Positions 29,606-38,753 of a stretch of 64,000 nucleotides of DNA are shown piece by piece. The position numbers and the translations under genes were made by a program. Origin of the DNA: Prauserella halophila (lineage in GTDB: Bacteria > Actinomycetota > Actinomycetes > Mycobacteriales > Pseudonocardiaceae); NCBI RefSeq assembly GCF_024171895.1, contig NZ_JAMTCQ010000011.1:62001-126000 (forward strand), read 5' to 3'. Each line of letters opens with the position of its first letter. Position 1 is the stretch's first letter. The notes below the pieces were generated by a model, which did not search any database, had not been told where the DNA came from, and was given only the letters and a program-made list of their open reading frames with translations.

Positions 29606-30373
29606 GTGTCCGGACTGCTCGAAGGTAAGCGCCTGCTGATCACCGGCGTCATCACGGACGCGTCGATCGCGTTCCACGCCGCGAGGACGGCGCAGGAACA
29701 GGGCGCACAGGTGGTGCTGACCGGCTTCGGCAGGTTGTCGCTCATCGAGCGCATCGCCAAGCGGCTGCCCGAGCCCGCACCGGTGGTCGAACTCGACGTG
29801 CAGGACCCCGAACACCTCGACACGCTCGCCGACCGCGTGCGCGAGCACGTCGACGGGCTCGACGGCGTGTTGCACTCGATCGCGTTCGCCCCGGAGAGCT
29901 GCTTGGGTTCGCCGTTCCTGGACGCGCCGTCGGAGGACGTCGGCAAGGCCGTCGAGGTGTCGGCCTACTCGTACAAGGCGCTCGCCAAGGCCGCGCTGCC
30001 GTTGCTGGGCTCCGGATCGGCGGTGGTGGGCATGGACTTCGACGCCCGCGTCGCCTGGCCCGCCTACAACTGGATGGGGGTCGCCAAGGCGGCACTGGAA
30101 TCGGTCAACCGGTACCTCGCCCGCGACCTCGGGCCGCACGGTGTGCGGGCGAACCTGGTGTCGGCAGGACCGGTCAAGACCATGGCTGCCAAGTCGATCC
30201 CGGGTTTCGAGGAGCTCGAGGACGGCTGGGGCGACCGCGCGCCGCTCGGCTGGGACACCACCGACCCGACACCGGTGGCGAAGACGATCTGCGCCGCACT
30301 GTCGGACTGGATGCCCGCCACCACGGGTTCGATGATCATGGTCGACGGTGGCGTGCACGCCACCGGTCAGTAG
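29606..30373 (+). CDS. inhA: Enoyl-ACP reductase InhA
   Basis: InhA catalyses the NADH-dependent last reduction of fatty acid elongation. The 255-aa protein has the expected [26 protein letters not shown] (aligned with the Ser94 region of M. tuberculosis InhA) and the active-site [13 protein letters not shown] with Tyr and Lys. The substrate-binding loop is clearly shorter than in mycobacteria: about 17 residues ([17 protein letters not shown]) replace about 31, fitting normal-length acyl chains and an organism without mycolic acids. The GTG at 29606 has GAAGGGAAG upstream. It forms the conserved fabG1-inhA-hemH order. Confidence 0.95.
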   Translation: MSGLLEGKRLLITGVITDASIAFHAARTAQEQGAQVVLTGFGRLSLIERIAKRLPEPAPVVELDVQDPEHLDTLADRVREHVDGLDGVLHSIAFAPESCLGSPFLDAPSEDVGKAVEVSAYSYKALAKAALPLLGSGSAVVGMDFDARVAWPAYNWMGVAKAALESVNRYLARDLGPHGVRANLVSAGPVKTMAAKSIPGFEELEDGWGDRAPLGWDTTDPTPVAKTICAALSDWMPATTGSMIMVDGGVHATGQ

Positions 30374-30526
30374 CGCCGCGCGAGCGTCGCGGCGGGCCGG
30401 TGCGCGGGACACGGGTCCGCCGCTCCCGGCCCCGTGGACGTGTCCCTCGGTCGGCAGTCCGGTTGCGGGTGAGGGCCGGTGGCACCGGTGTACCCGGTTC
30501 GGCGTGCCGCGGGCCACAGCGGAAAG

Positions 30527-31582
30527 ATGGGGGCCGTGAGTTACGACGCGCTGCTGTGGTTGTCGTTCGGCGGGCCCGAGGGGCCGGACGACGTGATGCC
30601 GTTTCTGGAGAACGTGACGCGGGGCCGGGGAGTGCCGCGCGAACGGCTCGACGAGGTGGCCGAGCACTACCGGCATTTCGGGGGAGTGTCGCCCATCAAT
30701 CGCCTCAACCGGGAGGCGATGGCGGCGGTGGAGCGGGAACTCGCGGTGCGCGGCCTCGACCTTCCGGTGTACTTCGGCAACCGCAACTGGCATCCGATGG
30801 TCGAGGACACCCTCGCGCGGATGCGGGCCGACGGGGTGCGGCGGGCCTTGGTGTTCCCGACCAGTGCCTACGGCGGGTACTCGGCGTGCCGGCAGTACGA
30901 CGAGGACATCGCGCGCGCCCGTGCGGCGGTCGGCGACGGCGCGCCGGAGCTGCTCAAGCTCCGCCAGTTCTTCGATCACCCGTTGTTCGTGGCCGCCAAT
31001 GCCGACGCCGTCCGGGCCGCGCACGCGCAGCTGGACGGGCGCCCGGCTCGCACGGTGTTCACCGCACACTCCGTCCCGACGGCCGCCGACGCCGCGGCGG
31101 GACCGCCCGGCACGGGCGGCGAGTGGTACTCGGCGCAGGTGTTCGAAGCGGCACGGCTCGTCGCCGCGCAGGCGGGCGTCGAGGAGTACGACGTGGTGTG
31201 GCAGTCCCGGTCCGGACCACCGCACGTTCCGTGGTTGGAGCCGGACATCGTCGATCACCTCGATGCGCTGCACGAGCAGGGCGCCGGGGCGGTCGTGGTG
31301 AGCCCGATCGGCTTCGTCTCGGACCATCTCGAGGTGGTGTGGGACCTCGACAACGAGGCCGCCGACCGGGCGGCCGAGCTCGGCATGGGCTTCGCGCGCG
31401 CGGCGACACCGAACGGCGACCCGCGGTTCGCCGAGCTCGTCGCCGAACTCGCGCAGGAGCATCTCGCGTCGGCGGGCGTGCGGAAGCTGTCCGAGGCGTT
31501 TCCGGTGGCCGGCTGCACCCTGAACGGGGCGCCGTGCGCGGAGGGTTGCTGCGCGCCGGTGGGGCGACCGGCGACGGGCTAG
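30527..31582 (+). CDS. hemH: Ferrochelatase (coproporphyrin-type, CpfC/HemH)
   Basis: The enzyme inserts iron into the porphyrin ring; actinobacterial members use coproporphyrin III. The 351-aa product has [20 protein letters not shown] at the start, [27 protein letters not shown] (containing the catalytic His) and [33 protein letters not shown]. The C-terminus [15 protein letters not shown] together with the internal YSACRQY supplies cysteines arranged as in the [2Fe-2S] ferrochelatases of actinobacteria. The ATG at 30527 is chosen; the GTG at 30536 is also possible. It follows inhA by 153 nt. Confidence 0.95.
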   Translation: MGAVSYDALLWLSFGGPEGPDDVMPFLENVTRGRGVPRERLDEVAEHYRHFGGVSPINRLNREAMAAVERELAVRGLDLPVYFGNRNWHPMVEDTLARMRADGVRRALVFPTSAYGGYSACRQYDEDIARARAAVGDGAPELLKLRQFFDHPLFVAANADAVRAAHAQLDGRPARTVFTAHSVPTAADAAAGPPGTGGEWYSAQVFEAARLVAAQAGVEEYDVVWQSRSGPPHVPWLEPDIVDHLDALHEQGAGAVVVSPIGFVSDHLEVVWDLDNEAADRAAELGMGFARAATPNGDPRFAELVAELAQEHLASAGVRKLSEAFPVAGCTLNGAPCAEGCCAPVGRPATG

Positions 31583-31612
31583 TCGTGCGGGGCGGTCACC
31601 TCGAAGAGTGTC

Positions 31613-31628
31613 GTATAACGGTTTATAC
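31613..31628. promoter_or_regulatory. GTATA-N6-TATAC palindrome, copy 2
   Basis: GTATAACGGTTTATAC differs from the consensus copy only in the centre. It lies between the convergent ends of hemH and the minus-strand unknown gene. Confidence 0.55.
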
Positions 31629-31645
31629 AGCTTGGCGATGGAGTA

Positions 31646-32461
31646 TCACGCACGGTTCGCCTGATCGCCGAACACGCGCACGGTCTCGTTGATCGCCGCG
31701 CACCTCGCGGTGCGCACCGCCTCCGACAGCGGGCGGAGGGCGTCGGCGCGGCGTTCGGCGGCCGACGCCGACAGCGCGCCGCCCGGCTCTTCGGCGGTGG
31801 CGACGTCGAGGATCGCGCCGATCTCTTCGGCGCGCTGCAGCACCCGCAACGCGCGCGGGGGTGTGCCGTCCGGCCAGGCGGGTTCCGGCCGGGCACGCAG
31901 GTGTGCCGACAGCTCGGCGCGCACGCTCGGGCGTTCGCTGGCCACGTCGAGGGACTGCAGAGCGCCTGCGCTGTCGCGGATGGCATCGGTCAGGCCGTGC
32001 TCGGCCTCGGCGAGACTCACGTGGTCGAGGCCCACGTCCTGCGGCAGGACGGGGCCGGACGTGGCGAGCGGGTGGACCGTCCAGCGGACGAGCCCCTCGG
32101 CGATGTGGTGCGGCACGACGCCGTAGCCGGCGCAGGGGAGGACAACGGCCTCACCGGCGGCCAGTGCCGCCTTCGGGAACTCCCCGCCGCCACCGAGGCC
32201 GCGGACGTCGCCCGGCACCGGCAGCACGAGCCGGGCGATGGTCACGCCGAGTCTCCGGAGAGTGCCCAGCAGCTGAGCGGGACGGGCGGGCGGCCCGCCC
32301 GTCACGGGAAGGTCGAGGGCGGCGCCGGTGGCATCGTCGGCGGCGACCACCTCGTGCGCTTCGCCCCACGGCAGCAGGGCGTCGAGCACGTTGTCGGACG
32401 CGGCCGCGCCGTGGAGCCACGCCGAGGACCACACGGCCAGAGTCGCACTGGGACAACACAC
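31646..32461 (-). CDS. Conserved hypothetical protein beside hemH (possibly Rv1486c-like)
   Basis: I do not recognise a domain. The product is about 271 aa, soluble, Ala/Val/Leu-rich, with LAVWSSAWLHGAAASDNVLDAL near the start, ALDLPVTGGPPARP, RLVLPVPGDVRGLGGGGEF and the ordered stretch EGLVRWTVHPLATSG. M. tuberculosis has a conserved hypothetical gene (Rv1486c) in the same place and orientation, so it may be the same family (inference from position). The open frame extends far upstream into the divergent ChlI gene, but the only usable start before the first conserved block is the GTG at 32461, which lacks a strong ribosome site, so the start is uncertain. Confidence 0.7.
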   Translation of the reverse strand: MCCPSATLAVWSSAWLHGAAASDNVLDALLPWGEAHEVVAADDATGAALDLPVTGGPPARPAQLLGTLRRLGVTIARLVLPVPGDVRGLGGGGEFPKAALAAGEAVVLPCAGYGVVPHHIAEGLVRWTVHPLATSGPVLPQDVGLDHVSLAEAEHGLTDAIRDSAGALQSLDVASERPSVRAELSAHLRARPEPAWPDGTPPRALRVLQRAEEIGAILDVATAEEPGGALSASAAERRADALRPLSEAVRTARCAAINETVRVFGDQANRA

Positions 32462-32548
32462 AGCGCCCGAGGGTACCGTCCGGAACGCCCCGGTGGGCCC
32501 GGCGATCCGGACGGGCCGGCGATCGTGACGCGTTCGCCGCAGCAGGCC

Positions 32549-32554
32549 TAGGCT
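32549..32554 (+). promoter_or_regulatory. -10 hexamer TAGGCT for the ChlI-like gene (leaderless)
   Basis: TAGGCT ends seven bases before the GTG at 32562; no ribosome-binding site is present. Confidence 0.55.
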
Positions 32555-32561
32555 GGTCGGG

Positions 32562-33989
32562 GTGAATGTTTCGGAGGAGACCGCACCCGCAGACCTGCCG
32601 CGTACGGCGGGGGAGCTGCGCGCCGCAGGCCATGAGCCGCGGGGTGTGAAGGACGAGATCGCCGCCAACCTGCTCACCGCACTGCGGGAGGGCCGCGATC
32701 CGTGGCCGGGCATCGTCGGGTTCGGGGCCACGGTCGTGCCGCAGCTGGAACGCGCGCTGCTGGCCGGGCACGACGTCGCGCTGCTCGGCGAACGCGGCCA
32801 GGGCAAGACCCGGCTGCTGCGCACGCTCGGCGGACTGCTCGACGAGTGGACCCCCGTCATCGAGGGTTCCGAACTCGCCGAGCACCCGCTGCGGCCGATC
32901 ACGCCCGCCTCCCTGCGCCGCGCCGCCGAACTCGGCGACGACCTGCCGGTCCGGTGGTGGCACCGCAGCCACCGGTACACGGAGAAGCTCGCCACCCCCG
33001 ACACCTCGGTGGGCGATCTCATCGGCGACGTCGATCCGGTGAAGGTCGCCGAGGGCAGGCCCCTCGGCGACCCGGAGACCATCCACTTCGGACTGGTGCC
33101 ACGGGCGCACCGCGGGATCGTGGCGGTCAACGAGCTGCCCGATCTGGCCGAGCGCATTCAGGTGGCGCTGCTGAACGTGATGGAGGAGCGCGACATCCAG
33201 GTCCGCGGTTATACGCTGCGCCTGCCGCTGGACGTGCTGCTCGTCGCGACGGCGAACCCGGAGGACTACACCAACCGCGGGCGGATCATCACCCCGCTCA
33301 AGGACCGCTTCGGCGCGGAGATCCGCACGCATTACCCGGCTGAGGTCGAGGCCGAGATCGACCTCGTGCGACAGGAGGCGGACCTGGTCGCGGAGGTCGG
33401 TGATCCGCTGGTGGAGGTGCTCGCGCGGTTGGTGCGCAGCCTGCGCGAGGCGACCGTGATCGACCAGCGGTCCGGCGTGTCTGCCCGGTTCGCCGTGGCG
33501 GCGGCGGAGACCGTGGCCGCGGCGGCGCTGCGGCGCGCAGCCCTGACGGGCGAGGAGCCGGCGGTGGCGCGTCCGGTGGACCTGGAGTCGGTCCCGGAGG
33601 TGTTGCGCGGCAAGCTCGAGTTCGAACCCGGCGAAGAGGGCCGCGAGCTCGAACAGTTGGTGCATCTGCTGCGGGTGGCGGTGGCCGAGACGGCACGCAC
33701 CCGGTTCGCGGGGCTGGACCTCACGCCGTTGGCCGATGCGGTGACCGAGGGGCGGCCGGTCGAGACGGGCGAGCGGGTCCGCGGCCGGGAACTGCTGGCC
33801 GTGTTACCGGAGTTGCCGGTGCTGCACGAGGTGGCCGAGCGATGCGGCGCAGGCCCGGACGACGCGGCTGCGCGAATCGCCGCGGCGGTCGAGCTGGCGC
33901 TCGAATCGCTGTATCTCGGCAGGAAGGTCGCCAAGGACGTCCGCAGTCCGGGCGACGGCGCGGACGCGAGGACGGTATACGGATCATGA
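32562..33989 (+). CDS. Magnesium-chelatase-subunit-like AAA+ ATPase (Rv0958 type)
   Basis: The 475-aa product is an AAA+ ATPase of the ChlI/BchI-like group found in non-photosynthetic actinobacteria next to a VWA partner. Walker A is LLGERGQGKTRLLRTL (about residues 75-90); IVAVNELPDLAERIQVALL is the Walker B region, with Asn-Glu instead of the usual Asp-Glu. LLVATANPEDYTNRGRIITP is sensor 1, and LKDRFGAEI holds the finger. There is no porphyrin pathway here that needs Mg, so a remodelling role like MoxR/RavA is more likely. The gene is leaderless (TAGGCT) and its stop overlaps the VWA gene start (ATGA). Confidence 0.88.
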   Translation: MNVSEETAPADLPRTAGELRAAGHEPRGVKDEIAANLLTALREGRDPWPGIVGFGATVVPQLERALLAGHDVALLGERGQGKTRLLRTLGGLLDEWTPVIEGSELAEHPLRPITPASLRRAAELGDDLPVRWWHRSHRYTEKLATPDTSVGDLIGDVDPVKVAEGRPLGDPETIHFGLVPRAHRGIVAVNELPDLAERIQVALLNVMEERDIQVRGYTLRLPLDVLLVATANPEDYTNRGRIITPLKDRFGAEIRTHYPAEVEAEIDLVRQEADLVAEVGDPLVEVLARLVRSLREATVIDQRSGVSARFAVAAAETVAAAALRRAALTGEEPAVARPVDLESVPEVLRGKLEFEPGEEGRELEQLVHLLRVAVAETARTRFAGLDLTPLADAVTEGRPVETGERVRGRELLAVLPELPVLHEVAERCGAGPDDAAARIAAAVELALESLYLGRKVAKDVRSPGDGADARTVYGS

Positions 33990-35938
33990 GTGCCGACGGG
34001 TACCGGTACGGGCCGTATCGCGACGGTCCGGACCCGCTGGCCCCACCGGTCGAGCTGCGGGAGGCGGTGGATCAGGTCGGCCGGGACGTCATGGAAGGCG
34101 CTTCACCGCGGTCGGCGACCGACGAGTTGCTGCGGCGGGGCACGCCGGCCACGGCGGGACTGGACGAGCTGACCCGCCGGGTGTGGCAGCGGCGCGCGGA
34201 GATCCAGCGCCGCCATCGCCTGGACGGCACGTTGCAGGAGGTGCGGCGGCTGCTCGACGAGGGGCTCACGGCGGAGCGGCGGCGACTGGCGAGCGAGGCC
34301 TCCGAGGACGCCCGGTTCGAGGAGATGCGACTGGACGCGTTGCCGTCGGGGACGGCGGGTGCGGTGTCGGATCTGGCCGATCACGAGTGGCGATCGGAGA
34401 CCGGCAGGAGCAACTACGAGCGAATCCGGGAGCTGCTGGGCCGGGAACTGCTCGGTGCGCGGTTCGATCGCATGAAGGAGGCGCTGCAGCAGGCGACACC
34501 CGAGGACGCGGACCGGGCGGGTGCGATGCTCGCCGATCTGAACGACCTGCTCGCCGCGCACGCCCGCGGCGATGCGGACGTCGCGGAGCGGTTCGACGAG
34601 TTCCTGCGCAGGCACGGCGAGTTCTTCCCGGAGAACCCGTCGACCGTGGACGAGCTGATCGATGCGCTGTCCGCGCGGTCGGCGGCGGCGCAGCGGGCGA
34701 TGAACTCGATGACGCCGGAGCAACGGCAGGAGCTGGCGGAGCTGGCGCAGCAGGCGTTCGGCGACCCGCGGATCGCCGAGCAGCTGTCGCGGTTGGACGA
34801 GCGACTGCGTGCCGCGAGACCGGGGGAGGACTGGTCGTCGTCCGGCCGGTTCCGCGGGCAGGATCCGCTGGGGCTGGCCGAGGCGGCGCGGGCGATGACC
34901 GATCTGTCCGAACTCGACGCGCTGGCCGAACAGCTGGCACAGAGCTATCCGGGTGCGCGGCTCGAGGACATCGACCTCGAATCGCTGGAACGTCAGCTCG
35001 GCGACGACGCCGGGGTGGACGCGCGCAGGCTCGCCGAACTGGAACGGGAGCTGAGCAGGCAGGGTGTGTTCGAGCGGGCGCCGGACGGGTCGCTGCGGCT
35101 GTCACCGAAGGCGCTGCGCAGACTGGGGGAGACCGCACTGTCCGATGTGGTCCGCGTGCTGCGGGCCGGACGCGGTGAGCGCGATACGACGGCCTCCGGC
35201 GCGGCCGGCGAGGTGACCGGATCGAGCAGGCCCTGGCGATTCGGGGACACCCAACCGTGGGCGGTGTCGAAGACGGTGCGGAACGCGGTGCTGCGCACTG
35301 CGTCGGCGGGCCGGTCGACGGTGCGGCTCGACGTGTCCGATGTGGAGGTCGCCGAGACCGAACACCGGTCGCGGGCCGCGGTGGCGCTGTGCGTCGACAC
35401 CTCGTGGTCGATGGTCGCCGAGGACCGGTGGCTGCCGATGAAGCGCACCGCGCTGGCCCTGCATCAGCTCATCTCGACCCGCTTCCGGACCGATGCGCTG
35501 CAGATCATCACGTTCGGACGCCACGCCCGGCAGGTCGAGCTGTCCGAGCTGGTGGCGCTCGAGGCCACGTGGGAACAGGGCACGAACGCCCACCACGCGC
35601 TGCTGCTCGCCGGGCGGCATCTGCGGCGGCATCCGGGTGCGCAGCCCGTGGTGCTGATGGTCACCGACGGCGAACCGACCGCCCATCTCGAACCGGACGG
35701 CGAAGCACTCTTCGACTATCCGCCGAGCCCGGTGACGCTCACCAGGACGCTGTCCGAAGTGGACCGGCTCGCCACGTCGGGTGCGGCACTGTCGGTCTTC
35801 CGCCTCGGCGACGACCCGCGGCTGGCGGCATTCGTGGATCTGCTCGCACGCCGCGCGGGCGGGCGCGTGCTGGCACCGGACGCCGACGGCCTGGGCGCGG
35901 CCGTGGTGGGCGACTACCTGCGCAACCGGCGCGGCTGA
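33986..35938 (+). CDS. VWA-domain protein paired with the ChlI-like ATPase (Rv0959 type)
   Basis: The 650-aa product has a long, Arg/Glu-rich helical N-terminal region (about 1-430) and a C-terminal VWA domain (about 455-640) with a metal site ALCVDTSWSMVAEDRW, EQGTNAHHALLL and LMVTDGEPTAHL. This is the D-subunit-like partner of the ATPase immediately upstream, with which it overlaps by 4 nt, and the pair matches Rv0958-Rv0959. No signal peptide or membrane helix is seen, so the complex is cytoplasmic. The ATG at 33986 is decided by the overlap. Its client is unknown. Confidence 0.88.
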   Translation: MSADGYRYGPYRDGPDPLAPPVELREAVDQVGRDVMEGASPRSATDELLRRGTPATAGLDELTRRVWQRRAEIQRRHRLDGTLQEVRRLLDEGLTAERRRLASEASEDARFEEMRLDALPSGTAGAVSDLADHEWRSETGRSNYERIRELLGRELLGARFDRMKEALQQATPEDADRAGAMLADLNDLLAAHARGDADVAERFDEFLRRHGEFFPENPSTVDELIDALSARSAAAQRAMNSMTPEQRQELAELAQQAFGDPRIAEQLSRLDERLRAARPGEDWSSSGRFRGQDPLGLAEAARAMTDLSELDALAEQLAQSYPGARLEDIDLESLERQLGDDAGVDARRLAELERELSRQGVFERAPDGSLRLSPKALRRLGETALSDVVRVLRAGRGERDTTASGAAGEVTGSSRPWRFGDTQPWAVSKTVRNAVLRTASAGRSTVRLDVSDVEVAETEHRSRAAVALCVDTSWSMVAEDRWLPMKRTALALHQLISTRFRTDALQIITFGRHARQVELSELVALEATWEQGTNAHHALLLAGRHLRRHPGAQPVVLMVTDGEPTAHLEPDGEALFDYPPSPVTLTRTLSEVDRLATSGAALSVFRLGDDPRLAAFVDLLARRAGGRVLAPDADGLGAAVVGDYLRNRRG

Positions 35939-35967
35939 GCGTGCCGACCCGACCGCGCCACCTGCCC

Positions 35968-36004
35968 GGGTGCAGGACACGCGCGTCTGACTGCAGAACA
36001 CGCG
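35968..36004 (-). repeat. 21-bp-period repeat with core CGTGTYCTGCA (second locus)
   Basis: On the minus strand CGCGTGTTCTGCAG (from 36004) and CGCGTGTCCTGCAC (from 35983) are spaced exactly 21 bp apart, the same core and period as the repeat after egtD. The element lies between the convergent ends of the VWA gene and the P450 gene. Confidence 0.7.
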
Positions 36005-36007
36005 GGG

Positions 36008-37114
36008 TCAGCGCGGGGTGATCACGAGGCGGGCGCCGCGGGCGGGGACCATCGTGATGTTGCGGGCCTTGGCGCGTTCGGGGCGCGTCCGGTCCGGGGT
36101 GATCCGGAAGCGTCGCAGCACCTCGCCGAGGACGACGGCGGATTCGAGCAGGGAGAAGCCCGCGCCCAGACAACGCCGGACGCCGCCACCGAACGGGAAC
36201 CAGGTTCCGGTGGCCGGGCCGGAACCGGTGAACCGCTCCGGGCGGAACGCGTGCGGATCGTCGTGGTGCGCCGGGTCGTGCTGGACCATCGTGATCGACG
36301 GCATGACGCCGTGGCCCGCGGGAATGCGGTGGCCGCCGATCTCCACGTCGCGGGTGACGACCCTGGCGACCTCGGAGATCACCGGGTGCAGCCGCATCGC
36401 CTCCTTCACGACGGCCTCGAGGTGCTTCTCGTCGTGGTCGTCGGCGGCTGCGCGGACCTCGGCATCGCGTTTCCATACGCCGAACCGCTGCAGTTTCGGC
36501 TGGTGCCAGCCGAGGAGGTCGACGGGGCCGATGTCGACGATGCGGCGCAGCAGCTCGCGCAGCCGGTCGAGCCGCGGTCCTTCGGCGACACCGAACACGA
36601 CGCGCAGGATGCTCTCGAGCGTCACGGCCTGCATGCGTTCGTGCGAGCGCACCGGACCCGGCCGCCAGCCGTCGACCTCGGCCCCGGCGAGCTCGGTGAT
36701 CAGGTCGCGATAGCCCCGCAGGGCGGCGCCGTTGAACGCGGGCATGAGCAGCTTGCGGGCGCGCAGGTGCACGTCCTCGTCGGTGAGCAGTACCGAGTGC
36801 CTGCCCATCGCGGGCTTGAGGATCACGTTGCCCTCGCCCGCGTGGAACACGTCGGCCGGGCCGCCGAACACGGCCCGGATGTGCTCGACGTTCGCCAGTT
36901 GCACGACGTCGCCGTCGGGGAAGACGCGCAGCCGGAACACGTCGCCGTGGCGGCGGCGCAGCCGGGGCATCCAGTGCTCGCGGTACGAGCCGTACAGCAG
37001 GGTCTGGACGATGCGGGGCAGGCGCGGCCCGGGAGGCGGTGCGGTGGCCGTGACGTCGTCGAGGTGCACGCCCGTGTCCGGGGCGGCCGATGCGGTGGAG
37101 CCGGTCGTCGTCAT
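36008..37114 (-). CDS. Cytochrome P450 lacking the I-helix (probably inactive)
   Basis: The open frame codes for a CYP138/CYP110-like P450: PPGPRLPRIVQTLLYG, LRARKLLMPAFNG (C-helix), the K-helix ExxR as EAMR in VVKEAMRLHPV, and the haem-binding WFPFGGGVRRCLGAGF. The product is only 368 aa, about 80 short. The sequence passes from the G-helix region (FGVWKRDAEVR) straight to the K-helix, so the H, I and J helices, including the oxygen-activating AGxxT motif, are absent. The frame is intact, so this is an in-frame deletion. The start ATG at 37114 has a perfect AAAGGAG. A truncated TetR remnant lies divergently upstream, and both look like a decaying locus. Confidence 0.85.
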   Translation of the reverse strand: MTTTGSTASAAPDTGVHLDDVTATAPPPGPRLPRIVQTLLYGSYREHWMPRLRRRHGDVFRLRVFPDGDVVQLANVEHIRAVFGGPADVFHAGEGNVILKPAMGRHSVLLTDEDVHLRARKLLMPAFNGAALRGYRDLITELAGAEVDGWRPGPVRSHERMQAVTLESILRVVFGVAEGPRLDRLRELLRRIVDIGPVDLLGWHQPKLQRFGVWKRDAEVRAAADDHDEKHLEAVVKEAMRLHPVISEVARVVTRDVEIGGHRIPAGHGVMPSITMVQHDPAHHDDPHAFRPERFTGSGPATGTWFPFGGGVRRCLGAGFSLLESAVVLGEVLRRFRITPDRTRPERAKARNITMVPARGARLVITPR

Positions 37115-37232
37115 GAGCGCGCTCCTTTGCGTGGGCGGAGGGTGCCCGATGCCGTGCGGGCGGGAGCGCTCCGGCCGGGTGTTCCGGTGGCGGGCTCCGG
37201 TGGTCGCGGCCGGCACGGGCGGCGGTCCTCGG

Positions 37233-37427
37233 TACGCGCGTGACCTCGTCGCGGCGTCCGGCACGAACCTCGCGTCGATCGGCTACCACTTCGGCTCGAA
37301 GGCCGGTCTGTTGAACGCGGCGATCGCGACCGTGTTCGAGGAATGGACCGATCGGCTCGCCGGGCTGGCGGCATTGTGGTCGGCGTCTTTCCCACCGGAC
37401 GGGAACGTTCCGCCGGGGCGCACATAG
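37233..37427 (+). pseudogene. Truncated TetR-family regulator remnant
   Basis: The plus-strand frame reads ARDLVAASGTNLASIGYHFG then SKAGLLNAAIATVFEEWTDR, the second half of a TetR HTH (recognition helix and YHFGSK signature) and the start of helix 4. Nothing before it resembles the first HTH helices, and the frame stops after about 64 codons, whereas a full TetR protein is about 190 aa. It therefore lacks both ends. It lies divergent to the damaged P450, a typical regulator-target arrangement. Its TAG stop is the first half of the mshC -10 hexamer. Confidence 0.75.
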
Positions 37428-37430
37428 GGT
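37425..37430 (+). promoter_or_regulatory. -10 hexamer TAGGGT for mshC (leaderless)
   Basis: TAGGGT ends six bases before the mshC ATG at 37437 and shares its TAG with the stop of the TetR remnant. Confidence 0.6.
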
Positions 37431-37436
37431 TGAGAC

Positions 37437-38687
37437 ATGCAGACTTGGTCCTCGGTCGCCGTGCCCCGTGTCCCCGGAGAGTCCCGCCCGCTGCGGCTGT
37501 ACGACACGGCATCCGGTGACATCCGCCCCGTCTCACCCGGCCGGATCGCCCGGATGTACGTCTGCGGCATCACGCCGTACGACGCCACGCACCTCGGGCA
37601 CGCCGCGACGTACCTCGCCTTCGACCTCGTGCACCGGCTGTGGCTCGACGCCGGGCACGAGGTGCACTACGTCCAGAACGTCACCGACATCGACGATCCG
37701 CTGCTCGAACGCGCCGAGCGGGACCAGGACGACTGGGTCGTGCTCGCGATGCGTGAGACCGCCCTGTTCCGGGAGGACATGGAGGCCCTGCGGGTCGTTC
37801 CGCCTCGCGACTTCATCGGCGCCGTCGAGACCATCCCGCAGATCGTGGAGGTCATCGGGAAGCTGCTGGCCTCAGGTGCGGCCTACCGGGCCGACGACCC
37901 CGAGTACCCGGACGTCTACTTCGATCGTTCGTACACCGGCCGGTTCGGGTACGAGTCGGGCTACGACGCCGAGACGATGGCGCGGCTGTTCGCCGAGCGG
38001 GGCGGCGATCCCGAGCGTTCCGGCAAGCGGGACCCGCTCGACGCGCTGCTGTGGCGGGCGCACCGGCCGGGGGAGCCGTACTGGGAGTCCGAACTCGGAC
38101 GTGGCCGGCCCGGCTGGCACATCGAGTGCAGCGTGATCGCCCTCGACCAGCTCGGGGTCGGCTTCGACGTGCAGGGCGGCGGTTCCGATCTGGCGTTCCC
38201 GCACCACGAGTACAGCGCCGCGCACGCCGAGGCGCTCGCGGGTGACCATCCGTTCGCCCGGCACTACGTGCACGCCGGGATGATCGGGCTCGACGGCGAG
38301 AAGATGTCCAAGTCGAAGGGAAACCTGGTGTTCGTGTCGCGGCTGCGGGCCGCCGACGTCGAACCGGACGCCATCCGGCTGGGCCTGTTCGCGGGCCACT
38401 ACCGCGAGGAGCGCGCGTGGACCGACGAGGTGCTCGCGACGGCTCAGCGCCGGCTCGCCCGGTGGCGCGAGGCCGTGCAGCTTCCGGCGGGCCCCGCCGC
38501 GGCCGACACGGTCGCCCGGCTGCGTGAACACCTGGCCGACGACCTCGACACGCCGCGCGCGCTCGCCGCCGTCGACGCGTGGGCCGACGAGGCACTCCGC
38601 GGCGGTCCCGGCGGATCGGGCGGGGACGCCGACGCCCCCGCGCTGATCCGCACGGCCGTCGACGCCCTGCTCGGGGTCGTCCTGTAG
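37437..38687 (+). CDS. mshC: Cysteine:GlcN-Ins ligase MshC (mycothiol biosynthesis)
   Basis: MshC joins cysteine to glucosaminyl-inositol with ATP, the penultimate step of mycothiol synthesis. The 416-aa product is a class-I tRNA-synthetase-like protein related to Cys[21 protein letters not shown] contains the HIGH-like motif and a zinc Cys, [11 protein letters not shown] and [16 protein letters not shown] carry further zinc ligands, and [13 protein letters not shown] is the KMSKS loop. The length and the [12 protein letters not shown] sequence distinguish it from true cysteinyl-tRNA synthetase. The ATG at 37437 is leaderless. The same neighbourhood holds Rv2130c (mshC) in M. tuberculosis. 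Confidence 0.96.
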   Translation: MQTWSSVAVPRVPGESRPLRLYDTASGDIRPVSPGRIARMYVCGITPYDATHLGHAATYLAFDLVHRLWLDAGHEVHYVQNVTDIDDPLLERAERDQDDWVVLAMRETALFREDMEALRVVPPRDFIGAVETIPQIVEVIGKLLASGAAYRADDPEYPDVYFDRSYTGRFGYESGYDAETMARLFAERGGDPERSGKRDPLDALLWRAHRPGEPYWESELGRGRPGWHIECSVIALDQLGVGFDVQGGGSDLAFPHHEYSAAHAEALAGDHPFARHYVHAGMIGLDGEKMSKSKGNLVFVSRLRAADVEPDAIRLGLFAGHYREERAWTDEVLATAQRRLARWREAVQLPAGPAAADTVARLREHLADDLDTPRALAAVDAWADEALRGGPGGSGGDADAPALIRTAVDALLGVVL

Positions 38688-38740
38688 GAACCATCGGCAT
38701 CAGGCTCATCCGGTAGGAGGATCGCCCGGCGCTGGGACGC

Positions 38741-38746
38741 TACCGT
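38741..38746 (+). promoter_or_regulatory. -10 hexamer TACCGT for the phosphoesterase (leaderless)
   Basis: TACCGT ends seven bases before the GTG at 38754 and supports that start over the GTG at 38745, which overlaps the hexamer. Confidence 0.55.
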
Positions 38747-38753
38747 GGGCCGC

